Below are positions 1 to 11,200 of a stretch of DNA of 64,000 nucleotides, piece after piece. How positions within the stretch are numbered: the first letter of the stretch is position 1; every line of letters begins with the position of its first letter. The notes under the pieces were generated by a model. That model was not told where the DNA came from. It worked only from the letters and a program-made list of their open reading frames with translations, and made no database searches. The translations under genes were made by a program, and so were the position numbers. The stretch is taken from assembly GCF_019399895.1 (NCBI RefSeq), contig NC_091874.1:2606501-2670500 (forward strand). Reading direction: 5' to 3'. The DNA comes from Cardiocondyla obscurior. Taxonomy: Eukaryota > Arthropoda > Insecta > Hymenoptera > Formicidae.

Positions 1-135
1 GGAATCCCGAGACTTGCGTACCCCATCGTAGCAACTTTGCCCCAAGTTGACTTCGGCGCGATACTTCCGCAGCCTGTGAACAAGGAACAGGCAAGGCACT
101 TGCAATTAGTTTGTCAGAGAACTCGATATCAATAA
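1..135 (+). CDS. Possible C-terminal end of a gene entering from the left
   Basis: The first reading frame is open from base 1 for 44 codons and stops at TAA 133-135, ending in the residues QRTRYQ. The other two plus frames close within about 50 bases. An AATAAA lies about 70 bases downstream, as expected for a terminal exon. The composition (repeated Pro, Val, Gln and Leu) is protein-like, but no family is recognised. A 44-codon open frame is not rare by chance, so this is a partial, tentative call resting on frame plus poly(A) signal. Confidence 0.28.
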   Translation, partial: GIPRLAYPIVATLPQVDFGAILPQPVNKEQARHLQLVCQRTRYQ

Positions 136-205
136 GGGATACCCGCAGTTACTTCGATAAAAAGAATTGTTCTATTGTAACAATACCCCGATAGTATTAC
201 GGAGA

Positions 206-211
206 AATAAA
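206..211 (+). terminator. AATAAA poly(A) signal after the possible partial CDS
   Basis: A canonical AATAAA hexamer lies 71 bases after the TAA stop of the open frame that begins at base 1. Hexamers are common in AT-rich DNA; its value is only its position. Confidence 0.25.
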
Positions 212-3200
212 AACGGAGATGAAGTCGAGGGAATTAGTTTCTCGCAATGTTAACCTTCTGGATACTTAAAAGATAATGCGCGCGGTAGTTTACTCGCGCT
301 AATTAATCACCGCGGTAATAAGAACTTTGTGTAACGTGGGATCACGAGTAAATTGATTTGTGTAAATATATGTGCTCCATGCGGATACGCGTGCGTACGC
401 ATATAATACGTGTAAGTATTATGCGTCAACGAGCGTCTGAGATAAGTTTATATAAGGTATAACGTAGGAAATATTATTAGTTGGTTTCGAGATGATTTCT
501 GTTGGTGAATTTAAAATCTTGATAGAACGAAAAAGAAAAAGAAAGAAAAAAAAAAAATAGAAAATTAAATTTATCATTTATCCTAACAATTTCGCTCAGG
601 ATATATCGTTCCTGAGCAAGTTTTCCCGTTACAATTCATATTCCCGCGAGGAATCAAAATTGATTAAGTCTCGCGAAATCGGTATCTGGGTCAACCCTTG
701 CACGAGAAGTTGAAACATAAAGCGTAAAATTCGTAGAATTTTCTTCGGTATCGTAAAAGCTTAAAGTTTCAGCAAACGTCGATCAATCGTAATCTCCAAA
801 AGCGGTTCTCGCGATCGAGCGGTGGAATTTATAGTGCAGCAGAAGCGTCCAATCGGCCCGCCGTTCGGCCGATGAATAAAAATATCCACGGCGAAAAACT
901 TAACTAGAGTTTTTTTTCAATTTCGCGAAACAATCAAAAGCGTTGTTTAATCAAGATACGGTGCTCTAAAAAATTTTCACCGGTATCACGGCGACACAGG
1001 AAAAGAGGCGGGCTACATTAAAAGACTATTTTTTTCCCCGCTGTTGATTTATAACGTAAAATTTGTCCGGTGACAGCTAATCGTTATCCGGACAAGTCCG
1101 TATGTATAAACAACGATATTTGTACAATGTATTGCCAGAGAGGAGTGTCAATACTGATGACATCTATCATTATCTCAATTTAATTGTCGTAAAATTTTTT
1201 ATGATATTGATCATCGAAAGTTTCTCGCGGAACAGATTAATAAAACGATTGACGCATTTTTCCTCGTGAAAAAAAATACTGTCACCTACAAAACGTATAT
1301 TGCGGAATAATATATTTAATGTTAATCTCATGCCACGTAGGTACAGTAATATCCCTTTTTTTTATTAATAAAAAAATGCATGTTGATCAAAAGTTACGTA
1401 ACTTTCGTACAACATTCATCTTATAAAATATTTTAATTATTAGAAATTTATGCACATATTTTCTATGCACATAGTTGTGTATCGTTCGAAGTATATACGT
1501 TCTAAGCTGTTCACATTAATTTCTTCACCGCGACGTGAAATCTTCGCGAAAGCAGAGCAATAGTAGCAGCTTTAAAGCTCTATATTTTACGTGCAATCCT
1601 GATTATACTCGATCCCCCCCCATTTTTCCAAACAGAATAATACGTTAAGTATCGCGGAGCTATTTTATCGCCGACAAACAGCGTCATTAATCTTCGCGGG
1701 ATAAATTGAAGCTCGTTCTTTCGCGGGGAAATGCGAGAGAAACGGTACCTTTCCAAAAATGCGCGAGCTTTTAGCCTGCGCGCGTAACTGTCGTATTTGC
1801 GTAGCATCGTTCAATCCGAATTCCGACAGGTCGGACTTTACGGGGCCGAAGCTCGCGATGGGAGCAACACAGAAGCGCAATATGCAGTTGCGTACTCGTT
1901 TCGCGGGGTCAATCAAAAAAAATTATACGCTCGCCCGAAATAAAAGGGATAGAAAGGGATCGCCCGCCCGAAGGTCCTGCCGGGACCTGGAAATGCGCTC
2001 GACCGAGATGCAGCGCGAATCGATCGCTCGTTGCCGCTTAAGATAATGGATCGCCTATCGGAATTGCTTCCCGGTACGTATATGATAGTGGCAGCTGGCT
2101 GCATCGCCGATGGAATTGCAGCCGCGGAAGCTCCGCGGAACGATCGCTAGGGCCTATTCGTCACTGTCCTGCCACCTTATCGTTCACGACGGCGCGACCC
2201 TTTCGGTCGCCCGTTATCTGTTGTCATTTGTTAGGGGACACAGTAGATTGTCAGCTTCGGTTTTATTGGCCGGCCGAGTAAAAATATACTGCGCTCAATC
2301 AGGAAAGCGGTGGTGCGCTTTGTCGCTGGTGTGGTTACACGTTGAGTTCTGCTCCAGGCTGTACGTCTATGTCCGCGGAAAGACCCGCGAAATGACTTGG
2401 AACAAATAAGTATGAGACATCAATTTGAACGCCGGACTTGTACGAGCGTTCGCTTGAATTATGGCGTTTTCTAATTACAATAAGCTCCTACGACGGTGAA
2501 TATTAATACGAACATAGCGACTAATCTTCCAACGCGATAATAAGAACCTCATGCACCGTATCATATAAATAAATTGATTCGTGCGAATATATATGCGTCT
2601 GTGCATGCGTCGATTGATATAACTGTGAGATCAGCTCGATCGATTTGCTTTGGAAATGGAAGATAATCTTCTCAAATTTTTTTCTTTTTTCTTTTTAATA
2701 TTTATATTAATAGAAAAAATTTTCACTGCAATCGCCGGTGCGTGGAATTATGCCGCAAGAAAGCAATCACTTCAAAAAGAGATTAAAAACAATCCGTGAT
2801 ATAACGAAGAAAGAAACGAAAATTTGACGCGCCAGTGACAATTCTACGAAGCGCAAATATTTTGATGAGCGAGTTTTTCAAACAGGCTGATCCAGTTTTT
2901 TTTTTTTTTTTTTAATTTTATTTTTGCAGTATTCGTATTTATTCTGTGTGTTTCTCGCATGAGTTATTTATATTGTGTCTCACGCACTCGTACACAGCGA
3001 TTAATTTTTAATCCCGCAAGATCGAACTGGACGAATAATATCCCCTTTTTATGCGCATCACAAAGGCGATACAATTCGCATTCGCAAATGTGTAGTTTTT
3101 ATTCACGTCCAATTGTTTGCCAAGTTTTTGCCGCGTGGAAATTATATATTTTTCGCAATTAAATCGAATGATGATCTTAAACTTCGCAATAGAAAACTCG

Positions 3201-3480
3201 ACGTCGGAACAATCTCTTTGCGACGTAAAGGTAATACAGCATCTGGTCGTTTAAAGATGGTATCAAGAATAATAAATCAAACTGGCCGTATCTCATCTCG
3301 CTCGATGTCCAAGCCGGCCGAGTCGAAGGATTCGATGGAAGGGGAATGCCGGCGAATGGAACAATAAAATTTAATTATCAGTTAGCAATAACATGCGCTT
3401 GCTGAGTTACTCATTCTCAGCCGGCGGTCGCGTACACGCACCTACATAATTCTAACCACGGCAATTCGATTGTTGTTCCA
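212..3480. other. Intergenic region upstream of the secreted-protein gene
   Basis: No gene could be supported. The sequence is AT-rich with A/T runs and a GC-richer island at about 1700-2400. In the island, short frames are open on both strands with no matching splice sites. The stretch next to 3480 is the likely 5' regulatory region of the gene that starts at 3481. Confidence 0.5.
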
Positions 3481-3517
3481 TATAAAGGCACCGCCCTCGT
3501 TAAAGCTCACCTCAGTC
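3481..3517 (+). promoter_or_regulatory. TATA box and initiator of the secreted-protein gene
   Basis: TATAAAG begins at 3481 and an arthropod-type initiator TCAGTC lies at 3512-3517. The A at 3514 would be about 33 bases from the first T of the TATA box, which is normal core-promoter spacing. The pair sits about 160 bases before the signal-peptide ATG. A strong TATA with Inr is typical of regulated, tissue-restricted genes; that use is inference. Confidence 0.6.
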
Positions 3518-3523
3518 TTTGTG

Positions 3524-3577
3524 ATGCGCTGCGGGACACAGCGATTTTTAAGTACGGCAGGATATTATGTAATGTGA
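3524..3577 (+). CDS. Upstream ORF in the 5' leader (17 codons)
   Basis: The first ATG after the predicted start site opens a 17-codon frame that stops at TGA 3575-3577, well before the main ATG at 3677. If the leader is not spliced, ribosomes meet this ORF first, so it could lower translation of the main protein. No conservation can be judged from one sequence. Confidence 0.35.
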   Translation: MRCGTQRFLSTAGYYVM

Positions 3578-3591
3578 AAGGTTTTTACGTT

Positions 3592-3618
3592 TATATATAT
3601 ATATGTATATATATACAT
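3592..3618. repeat. TA-rich microsatellite in the 5' leader
   Basis: Alternating T and A, interrupted once by TATG, lies between the upstream ORF and the signal-peptide ATG. Its length probably varies between individuals. Confidence 0.7.
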
Positions 3619-3676
3619 AAATAGCAATTGAAAATTTTATTCCATTTGGCTTCGTTCAGCTGTAACTTTCTGCAAA

Positions 3677-6600
3677 ATGATAGTGAAAAATATAATAATT
3701 ATTATCTTCGTCGTCACAACTGGAACGGAACTCGTGCGATGTGCAGTTGCGACAGTAAGTTTATTTTGCCGACACAAACTGCTAACAGTTTGATAAATAT
3801 CTTGTGTAACTAAAAATAATATAGTGGTTACTGTTAATTAAATACGTACATTATAATTTGAATAGTCCGTATAAATGGCAAAAGTGGAGAACGCTTAATT
3901 GGCTTTTAAAACCAAATTACGTACTACGTTTTGTTGAATGAAATAATTTTTTAGAGAAAGTTACATTCGATTTCTTTTTATTTTCAGACCAAACACCGTC
4001 CGAAATTAAAAAAAGAAGTAAGTGTAAAAGTACATAGCCTCTTCCAACGTAATGCAATAAACGAGATAGCGTAACAAAGTTGAGTTTTGTTTTCCGTAAA
4101 TTATTTTAATAATTAAAGATATTTTTAATTAAAGGGAATTAAGCACGAATCAGATAATGACGATTCGGTACGTGCTCTTTCGGACTTCGGTGTCGTACGA
4201 AGATCTTTGAACCCGGTGCTGTTTGAACAACATTCGAGTGGCAGCATTCAATATCTGAAAGACGAGCGAAATGTCTCAAACGTCGAAAGTAAGAAGAACA
4301 TAATAATAGAGAAATTAAAATTGTCAGTGACGTTCCGTGATAACATGCTCTACGTCTTTTCGTATTTGCTTCACGGTCGTGAAAACGGATTGACGGAAGA
4401 ACAATATGCATCCTTGCAGATGCTTCACGATTTTCTAAAGAAAAAGACGGTTTATATATATAATTTATTACCAAATTTATCGAAATTAAATAACGCGGAT
4501 AAGAATCGGCAGACAAGCGTCGTACTCTCATCGCTGACGAAAAATCTACCGCCTTACATTCAGTGCACAGCGAAATACTTGAGTAATGAAATAGAAATGA
4601 AGAGAATTGATTTCAACAAATTAATACAGCCAACGGAATTCGAGACATTTAATTATCTCGCCAACATCGATTTAACTACGATCTCGAAGGGTAAAATTAA
4701 AAACGAAGAAATGACGGGATATAATAATTACTCGAACATCACTCAAAAGGCTCTCGGCCCGGTTTTCGTAAAGCTTCTTCATGATGTACGAGCAAAAAAG
4801 ATACCTCTGTCGCAAGAGCTATTCGGCTTGATATTAATAAATTTACCAAATCTCAGTAACGATCCTGTGCTGGAAGAAAACGTCAGATTTTTATACGATT
4901 TAACTGAAAATAATGTCATCGATCGTAATGATTGGAACACGATCACGAAGGATCTCGTTGTCGATGACGCTTATACGCTTGTCTTTTTTATTTTAACTAG
5001 AATTCTCGATTCAAACGTACCGACGATTATACGAGATACCGCGTCTTACGTGTATCATCATTTAAAGATGGTAACAGTTCCGTCCTACGTTAATTCAAAT
5101 TTAAAGTACATACGCCATTTGATCGAGAAAGACATCGATATAGGAATGCTACTCTCTGCAATTAATCCCCAGGACTTTGATTCGGATGCGATTCGCATGA
5201 AAAATATTTTGCTAACGTACTTCATGCACAACTATAGAAACGAGGACATGAATAAAATTCTCAAAGGGTTTAACAAATTTGCCTACGGCGATCCTTTGGA
5301 TCTTCTCTTGGCATTTATAACGAGACTTACAAATCGCGTTCCTAGCTTTCCGAATACTAATTCACTGGAACAGCCGGCTAGGGCTCTGCTACCAGCATTG
5401 ATCGTGCAAAAATATTTCAGAGTTTTTACGCCGTTTGTGTCGCCTGAAATTGACATACTGATACTTTTGGATTCTTTAAAGATCCCCGACGCGGGCTCGG
5501 CACTTCGGTCAACAGTGGATTCGATAAAGCTGGAATTAATTGCCCAGCCGCAAGTAGCCGTGCTCCTAAGTACCTTAATACCGACGGAAAAAAGTAAATG
5601 CCCGGGGCCTAAACAGTGTTTGATAAATACGTTCCAGCAAGTGTCGAAATTACAAAATAATATATCGCTGACGTTGACGAAAAATATTCAAAATGTGCTA
5701 TATACCTTGAAAGCAACATTACAGCCTCAGCAGCAATTGCAACCCTTCGTCGCGCAATATTCCATAAAACCAATAGACGTGAATGTTTATTTAAACAAAG
5801 TAAAGCCAGCAGCGGTGGAAATCGAAACAGATAGTACGTATGCGAATAACGATGTTTTAAGCAGTATTTACGAGGGCGTGTACGTATGGAACATAGATAA
5901 ATATGTTGGCAAAATCGGTCCTGCCGTATCAAATGAAGTACAGGTTGAAACTTTAGAATCGACGGAAGAATCAGGAGCGCCTGGAATTTTAGATTCCGTA
6001 GAGACAAAGGTGGGAACGCCACTTTACAATACACGGCCTACTGTAAGAAACGAAGCACGAGTAACCGAGGCAGAAATTACCAAGACAAAAATTACCGAAC
6101 CAAAAGTCACCGAAGCACAATTTACCGAATATATATCCCGAGAAGTTACGACAGAACGACCGTCGACTACAAAATCTGTGTTAACGACGTTAATGTTTGG
6201 TACACCTTCCTTGACCACTTACAGTTTAACGCAGAACGGACGAAGAAAGCATCCTCAACGTATAGCATTGTCCACTACGGCAACTACTGTCGAACAATAT
6301 AATTCCGATATAGAATCTGTCGAGCGTACTTCAGAATTAGAATTTCATGACAAAGAAATATCAGGTCAATCGAGTACGAGCGAGGAGGTCGAGGAAACAT
6401 CTCCACCGAAAGACGTGCCTAAAAAAGTCACGACGAAGCAATTGATCGAGGTGTCAACGACAAAGCGTACTCCAAAGCACACCGAATTAGAAACTTCGCA
6501 GGAAGTTGAAGAGAAAATTGAACAGAGTAGTGAAAAAGTATCAAGCGCAGTAGTATTACCTCCGTCCATACAAACTGATCAACTTCTTAAAGTGCAATTA

Positions 6601-8079
6601 TCCAATAGTGGCGTCCCAGTCGTGACTACGGACGACGATTATAACGCGACAGAGCCTGAAGTTATATTGCCAGAAATTAAAGAGCTTTTAAAAACGCCAG
6701 AAGTAAATAATTTCATGCAAGACGACGAGTCGCCGATAGTAACTCAAGTATTGCAACCACTGTCTGCGATATTTGGTAAAAATTATATTAAAAAGATCGT
6801 AAAAGATTTAGACGCCAAAAATTATCCAACGAATATCGCGCTGCTATCGACGATACTTAAGAAAGCCGTAGTCCATCCGGAAGTGTCGAAGAATTTGCGT
6901 CTGGTAGGCGTGATTCATAAATATATTACTAGCATCGAGTATGTCAGCCCAACGATACTATTACCTATTGTAGCTTCGTCAAAAAAATTGGCATCAAACG
7001 TCGTATATTCCACATTTAATCCGAGTGACTTAAGTTACAGTACGATCGAAGAGAATCCGCCAGATAAACAATTATCTGACAGTATCACTGTACCTCTCGT
7101 CAATCCTAAGCTATTGTTGCAGTCTATAAATTCATCTAACCCTTACGACGATTTACTGCCTACCTTAGACGAGGAGGATACGAGCTCGATAGCAATACAG
7201 CCTCTTAAAATGATATTAACGTCTACAAAAATCGTGGAGTTACTCGGCCGAGATTTCCAGCCACTCGCGTATCCGAATAAAGGCGCGCTTTTGATAACGC
7301 TCTTGCACAAACTGCTGAAAACCAAAATGGTTCAATCGAACGCAAAACTGAAATATTTAATCGACGTGTACATACAAGCTATCGAAGTACCGTCGATGAG
7401 CGTTCAAATATCTGAAGATAATCTCGTGAAAATGATGTCGGAAACTACAGGTCAGTGGCAGCCGGAACTAACAAGTTTGATCGCCGCTCTTCCAACAGCC
7501 AAAAGTGACGTCGAAACTGCTGCGATAGAAGAGCTTAAGCAATTCCTCGCTAATCCAGTGCTTTTGGAAAAATTGCAAATAGATAAGCCACCGGTAACGA
7601 TGACTCGCGGCGACCTTTTGCAGAAAATTATTTTAAGCGCGCTGTCTGGAAAAGTAAGTCTCGAGAAACGACTTTTAAAGGCGCTTAAATACTACAAAGA
7701 TAAAGTTGATTTTGTTAACATGGGCGCATTGCCCATCATATGGATGTGGGTGGAAACGCACGTAGTTAAAGCCGAAATACAGCTAGGCGATATGATTCAG
7801 GAGACGATAAATTTCAATGAATTATCCTACAAGAAGAAAATAGCATATAACGAGCTAATAACATATCTGGCTCAAAATCCGAATCTTCTCCAAGACAACG
7901 AAGACTTCGATTTTGAGAAGTACAAGACGCAGGGGCAATTTATTAAAGGTTTGTTCAAGTATCTGTTGAAAAAACCGGAGGTTAATGATAACATTCAAAC
8001 GGACATTCAAATGTTACTCTCGCATGTATCGCAAACTGGAGCGGGCGCAGTTTTGATGCCGAGTTTCTCTGGATTTTAA
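3677..8079 (+). CDS. Large secreted modular protein, about 1350 aa (exons 3677-3754, 3988-4017, 4135-8079)
   Basis: Three exons join in frame, all phase 0. Exon 1 encodes a signal peptide starting MIVKNIIIIIFVVTTGTELV, with likely cleavage near CAVA. Exon 2 is only 10 codons (TKHRPKLKKE). Exon 3 is 3.9 kb and ends at TAA 8077-8079. Donors are GTAAGT at 3755 and 4018; acceptors end at 3987 and 4134. An in-phase alternative acceptor at 4143 would drop three residues. Residues about 60-600 are Leu/Ile/Asn-rich and predicted helical, with very few cysteines (one short CPGPKQC motif). Residues about 640-850 are a Thr/Ser/Glu/Lys-rich, mucin-like linker. Residues about 880-1336 hold four related helical modules of the type 'n-P-x-L/V-xx-L ... 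LLKxLLKxPxVxxN'. There is no membrane anchor after the signal peptide. Secretion is inferred and no named family is recognised. A structural, matrix, cuticular or glandular protein would fit. Confidence 0.85.
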
Positions 8080-8169
8080 AAAATCGACAGATTTAGAAAT
8101 TAAAATTTAATTCGCCAATTAAAGTGCTCTAATAAGACGATATTTTATTTAAATTTACAAGAAATAGAA

Positions 8170-8215
8170 AATAAATGCTGAAACGTCTGAATACAAGTAT
8201 ATGTTTAATAATAAA
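8170..8215 (+). terminator. Two poly(A) signals of the secreted-protein gene
   Basis: AATAAA occurs at 8170-8175 and 8210-8215, 91 and 131 bases after the stop codon. Either could define a short 3' UTR. Confidence 0.6.
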
Positions 8216-11200
8216 GAATCGACCCGTGATATTTTTTCATTTTAATCTCAGGCAACTTGCCACATTAACGTGCTGTCTTGTAGAATTTTTTAGATTACAT
8301 ATTACGCATAAATTTGATATAATTGAAGATTAAAAAAAAAACAACGCGCGAGCTTGTGCGTACATAAAAGAAATTAAAAGTGTTCTTTATATTCTGTAAA
8401 AATACAGTAGCAGATTAATTCGTTTATATTGAAATGCATCATGACGTTCGAAAACAAATAAATATTCGATTAATTCAATAAATTCGTACACCGAATTTCA
8501 GTCGATGTTAACCTAAGCGTTTAAATTAATTGTTTTCTATTCAAACTATGGTGTATGCATTAACAATATAGCGCAGATATTCTCTCGTAACAAATACATT
8601 TCGCAGCTGCCGTACGCAACATCGTTTTCACAATACATTCTAAGTAGTTGCAATAATACGGCAAGTAAAGTGTGTTACGTAAGAGAAAGCATTGCGCAAA
8701 AGTCTTATTCGCGTTTATTCATTGATAGCATCGGAGAACTTTCAACTAAACCGTCTTGAAGTAACCCAGTAACGATCTAAACGTCTTGAAGCACTGCGGT
8801 GTGTTAAAATAGTCGAATATCCATTTGCAAATGACTGTAAAAGTCGTAAAAATAATTAACAGACGCGGCAAATCCTATATCGCGAGCGTAGAATATTTAA
8901 TTTCTTCTTTTATTTCCCTCAACTTTTATTTCGTGCTTTCAAAATATTACGAGTATTATAATTTCTACGGTCTAATGAAATTTCTGCGCGTCGCATTATG
9001 TATTCAAAAAATGGAATGGCACAGAGGTGTAGCACAATTAAAAAAATGAAAAGAAAAAAAAAAAAAAAAAAAGACGGTACGCGAGTCGATGTAACGAGGT
9101 GGCTTCGGTGTGTAATAAAAATGGAACAGACACGTGACACGCGAAGCGGAACGAAACGAGAAACGGAAACGACGGTAGGGATTATTTATTTTGCACGGCG
9201 ACCGCAATCCGCGGGGATATTTTCCGCGAGACGCTCGGCCAAACTGTCTGGAAAACGAGGAAAAATTACATCGGTGAAAAATAATAGAGCGCGATCTGGC
9301 TCTGGTTGAAAGGCTGTAAAAGGTATGTACCTGTTCCAAGAAACGGCAAAGATAAAGATAAGGACTGACGACGCCGCAAACGTGACGGATCGATCGCGCG
9401 TCACGATATCGTCGCAATCGGATGACAAATCATTTAACATTAAAAGAAAAAAAAATTTTATTGGTATGTTTTTAAGCTGTATATACTAATTAATTTAATT
9501 AAAAAATTAATACGGCAAGTGCGAACGTTCCGCACGACGAGGATCACCGAAACTCTGTTTTCCCGTTACGTGATATACTTTAGTCCCGTCGCGACTTTTG
9601 GCGGCAACGGCAGCTTAAATCGAAGCAAATATATCCCGATATCGTTGTTCTTATCTCGCAAAAAGCGCAGCGCTTTCGAAGCTGTGGCTGAACCGGCCGC
9701 GCCGCGTCTACGTCAATGTTAACAAATTTAAACACCCGAGCTGTCACCCTAAAACATCCTAAAACGGAGATATTTCTTAAGGCAATACTGTTCGCGCGAA
9801 CTTATCGCGTAACGCCGTTTCACCTGTTTAATTTAGCGCCCGGGATAATTTACATACGGCAGGACGAGAGGGATGGGCCACACTCGCGCAATAACATCTC
9901 GAAGATGAGCCGTGTGCTGCGCCGGGCGGATGCATCGTACGTGCAGACATGTATCCCGGCGAGGGTTGCACGCCCCATCTCTGACGGTACGTCTCAGTAT
10001 CCGACGACGTTCCTACCGGAGGGTTCGCAGGATCCGACATAACCCCCGAGGTCGTAACGGTAAGTCTCTCGGCGTGAGGACCCGAAATTAATAACGCGAC
10101 CCGGCGCAAATACGGCGCACATAATTAAAGCGATATTACGATCTGGAGCAGCCGCAGTATCGTCTAACGGTGCTGCCTGCGTCGAAGATGTTATTTAGCC
10201 GCGCTCTCCGAATTTGGGCGATGAAAGCACAGGTATTACGTTCTGATTCGCAACTTGCCTCGCGGCTCATCAAGAACATGATTAGGCGGCGCGTGTAAGA
10301 CAACACAATGCGTCACTTGGACGCACGGAGTAAATTAGAGGATGTTTCACGCGAGAAGATATAAATTTGGTGGAAGGGCCGCAAGTACGCGGATCAATAG
10401 TTCGCCAATGTTAACATCCTGTGAATAAGATGCTTTATATTAAGTACGTACTGTTTATAACTAAAAGTTTTACAAGATCGATACATCTCCGTCAGCTCCG
10501 TCAGCACGCGTGAAATAAATTGAAGTATTTTATTGGAATATTAACGAGATTAATTTTGAACTTCGCTGATAAAAGTAAGTTTTGTTAATTTTAATCGAGT
10601 TTTCGTGGTGACAAAATACAGTCGTAAAGGAGAACTGTATCTTTAGACATGTAGGATGTGTGTGACAGTAATCGCAAAGACGACAGACTCGGTAAGCCTC
10701 ACTAGAGTAAAGTAGGTCAGAGTATGAATGGCACGTTTAGAGTAAATAAAACAAAAAAAAAAAAGAAATGAAATAAACAAGAAAAATTAAATAAAAGAAG
10801 CGAGAAAAACGACGGAGAAATCTTAGAATAGAGAGAAAGAGAAAGAGCGCGATGGCTTTCAAGTTTTATCTTTCGGAGCTTTTTTTTTACTACTAGCAGG
10901 AAGATTTTAAAGTTTTACGGAATGCAGATGAAGGTTTATATATCTTTTTATGCGAGTCGTATTAAAGTCAACGAAATACATATTTAAGTTAGAATTGCGG
11001 AAAAAATTCCAAATATAATTTTTCTCTCCCTTTTCTTTTGTTTTTTTTTTAACGAAATGCAAGAGAATACGTGAATAAAAATAATAATTTTAGATGATCA
11101 ATCATGTCACGTCATTTTCTTCGCGGATTACGTGTATTTCTTATTCAAAGACGCTGTCGCTTTCATTGAGAGTCGCTGCTAAGAGACAGGGTGCAACCTT

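Noticed and set aside
4139..7325. Minus-strand and other-frame ORFs inside 4139-7325 (up to 141 codons)
   Set aside because: They lie wholly antisense to the long exon of the secreted-protein gene, whose sense frame has the splice and composition support.
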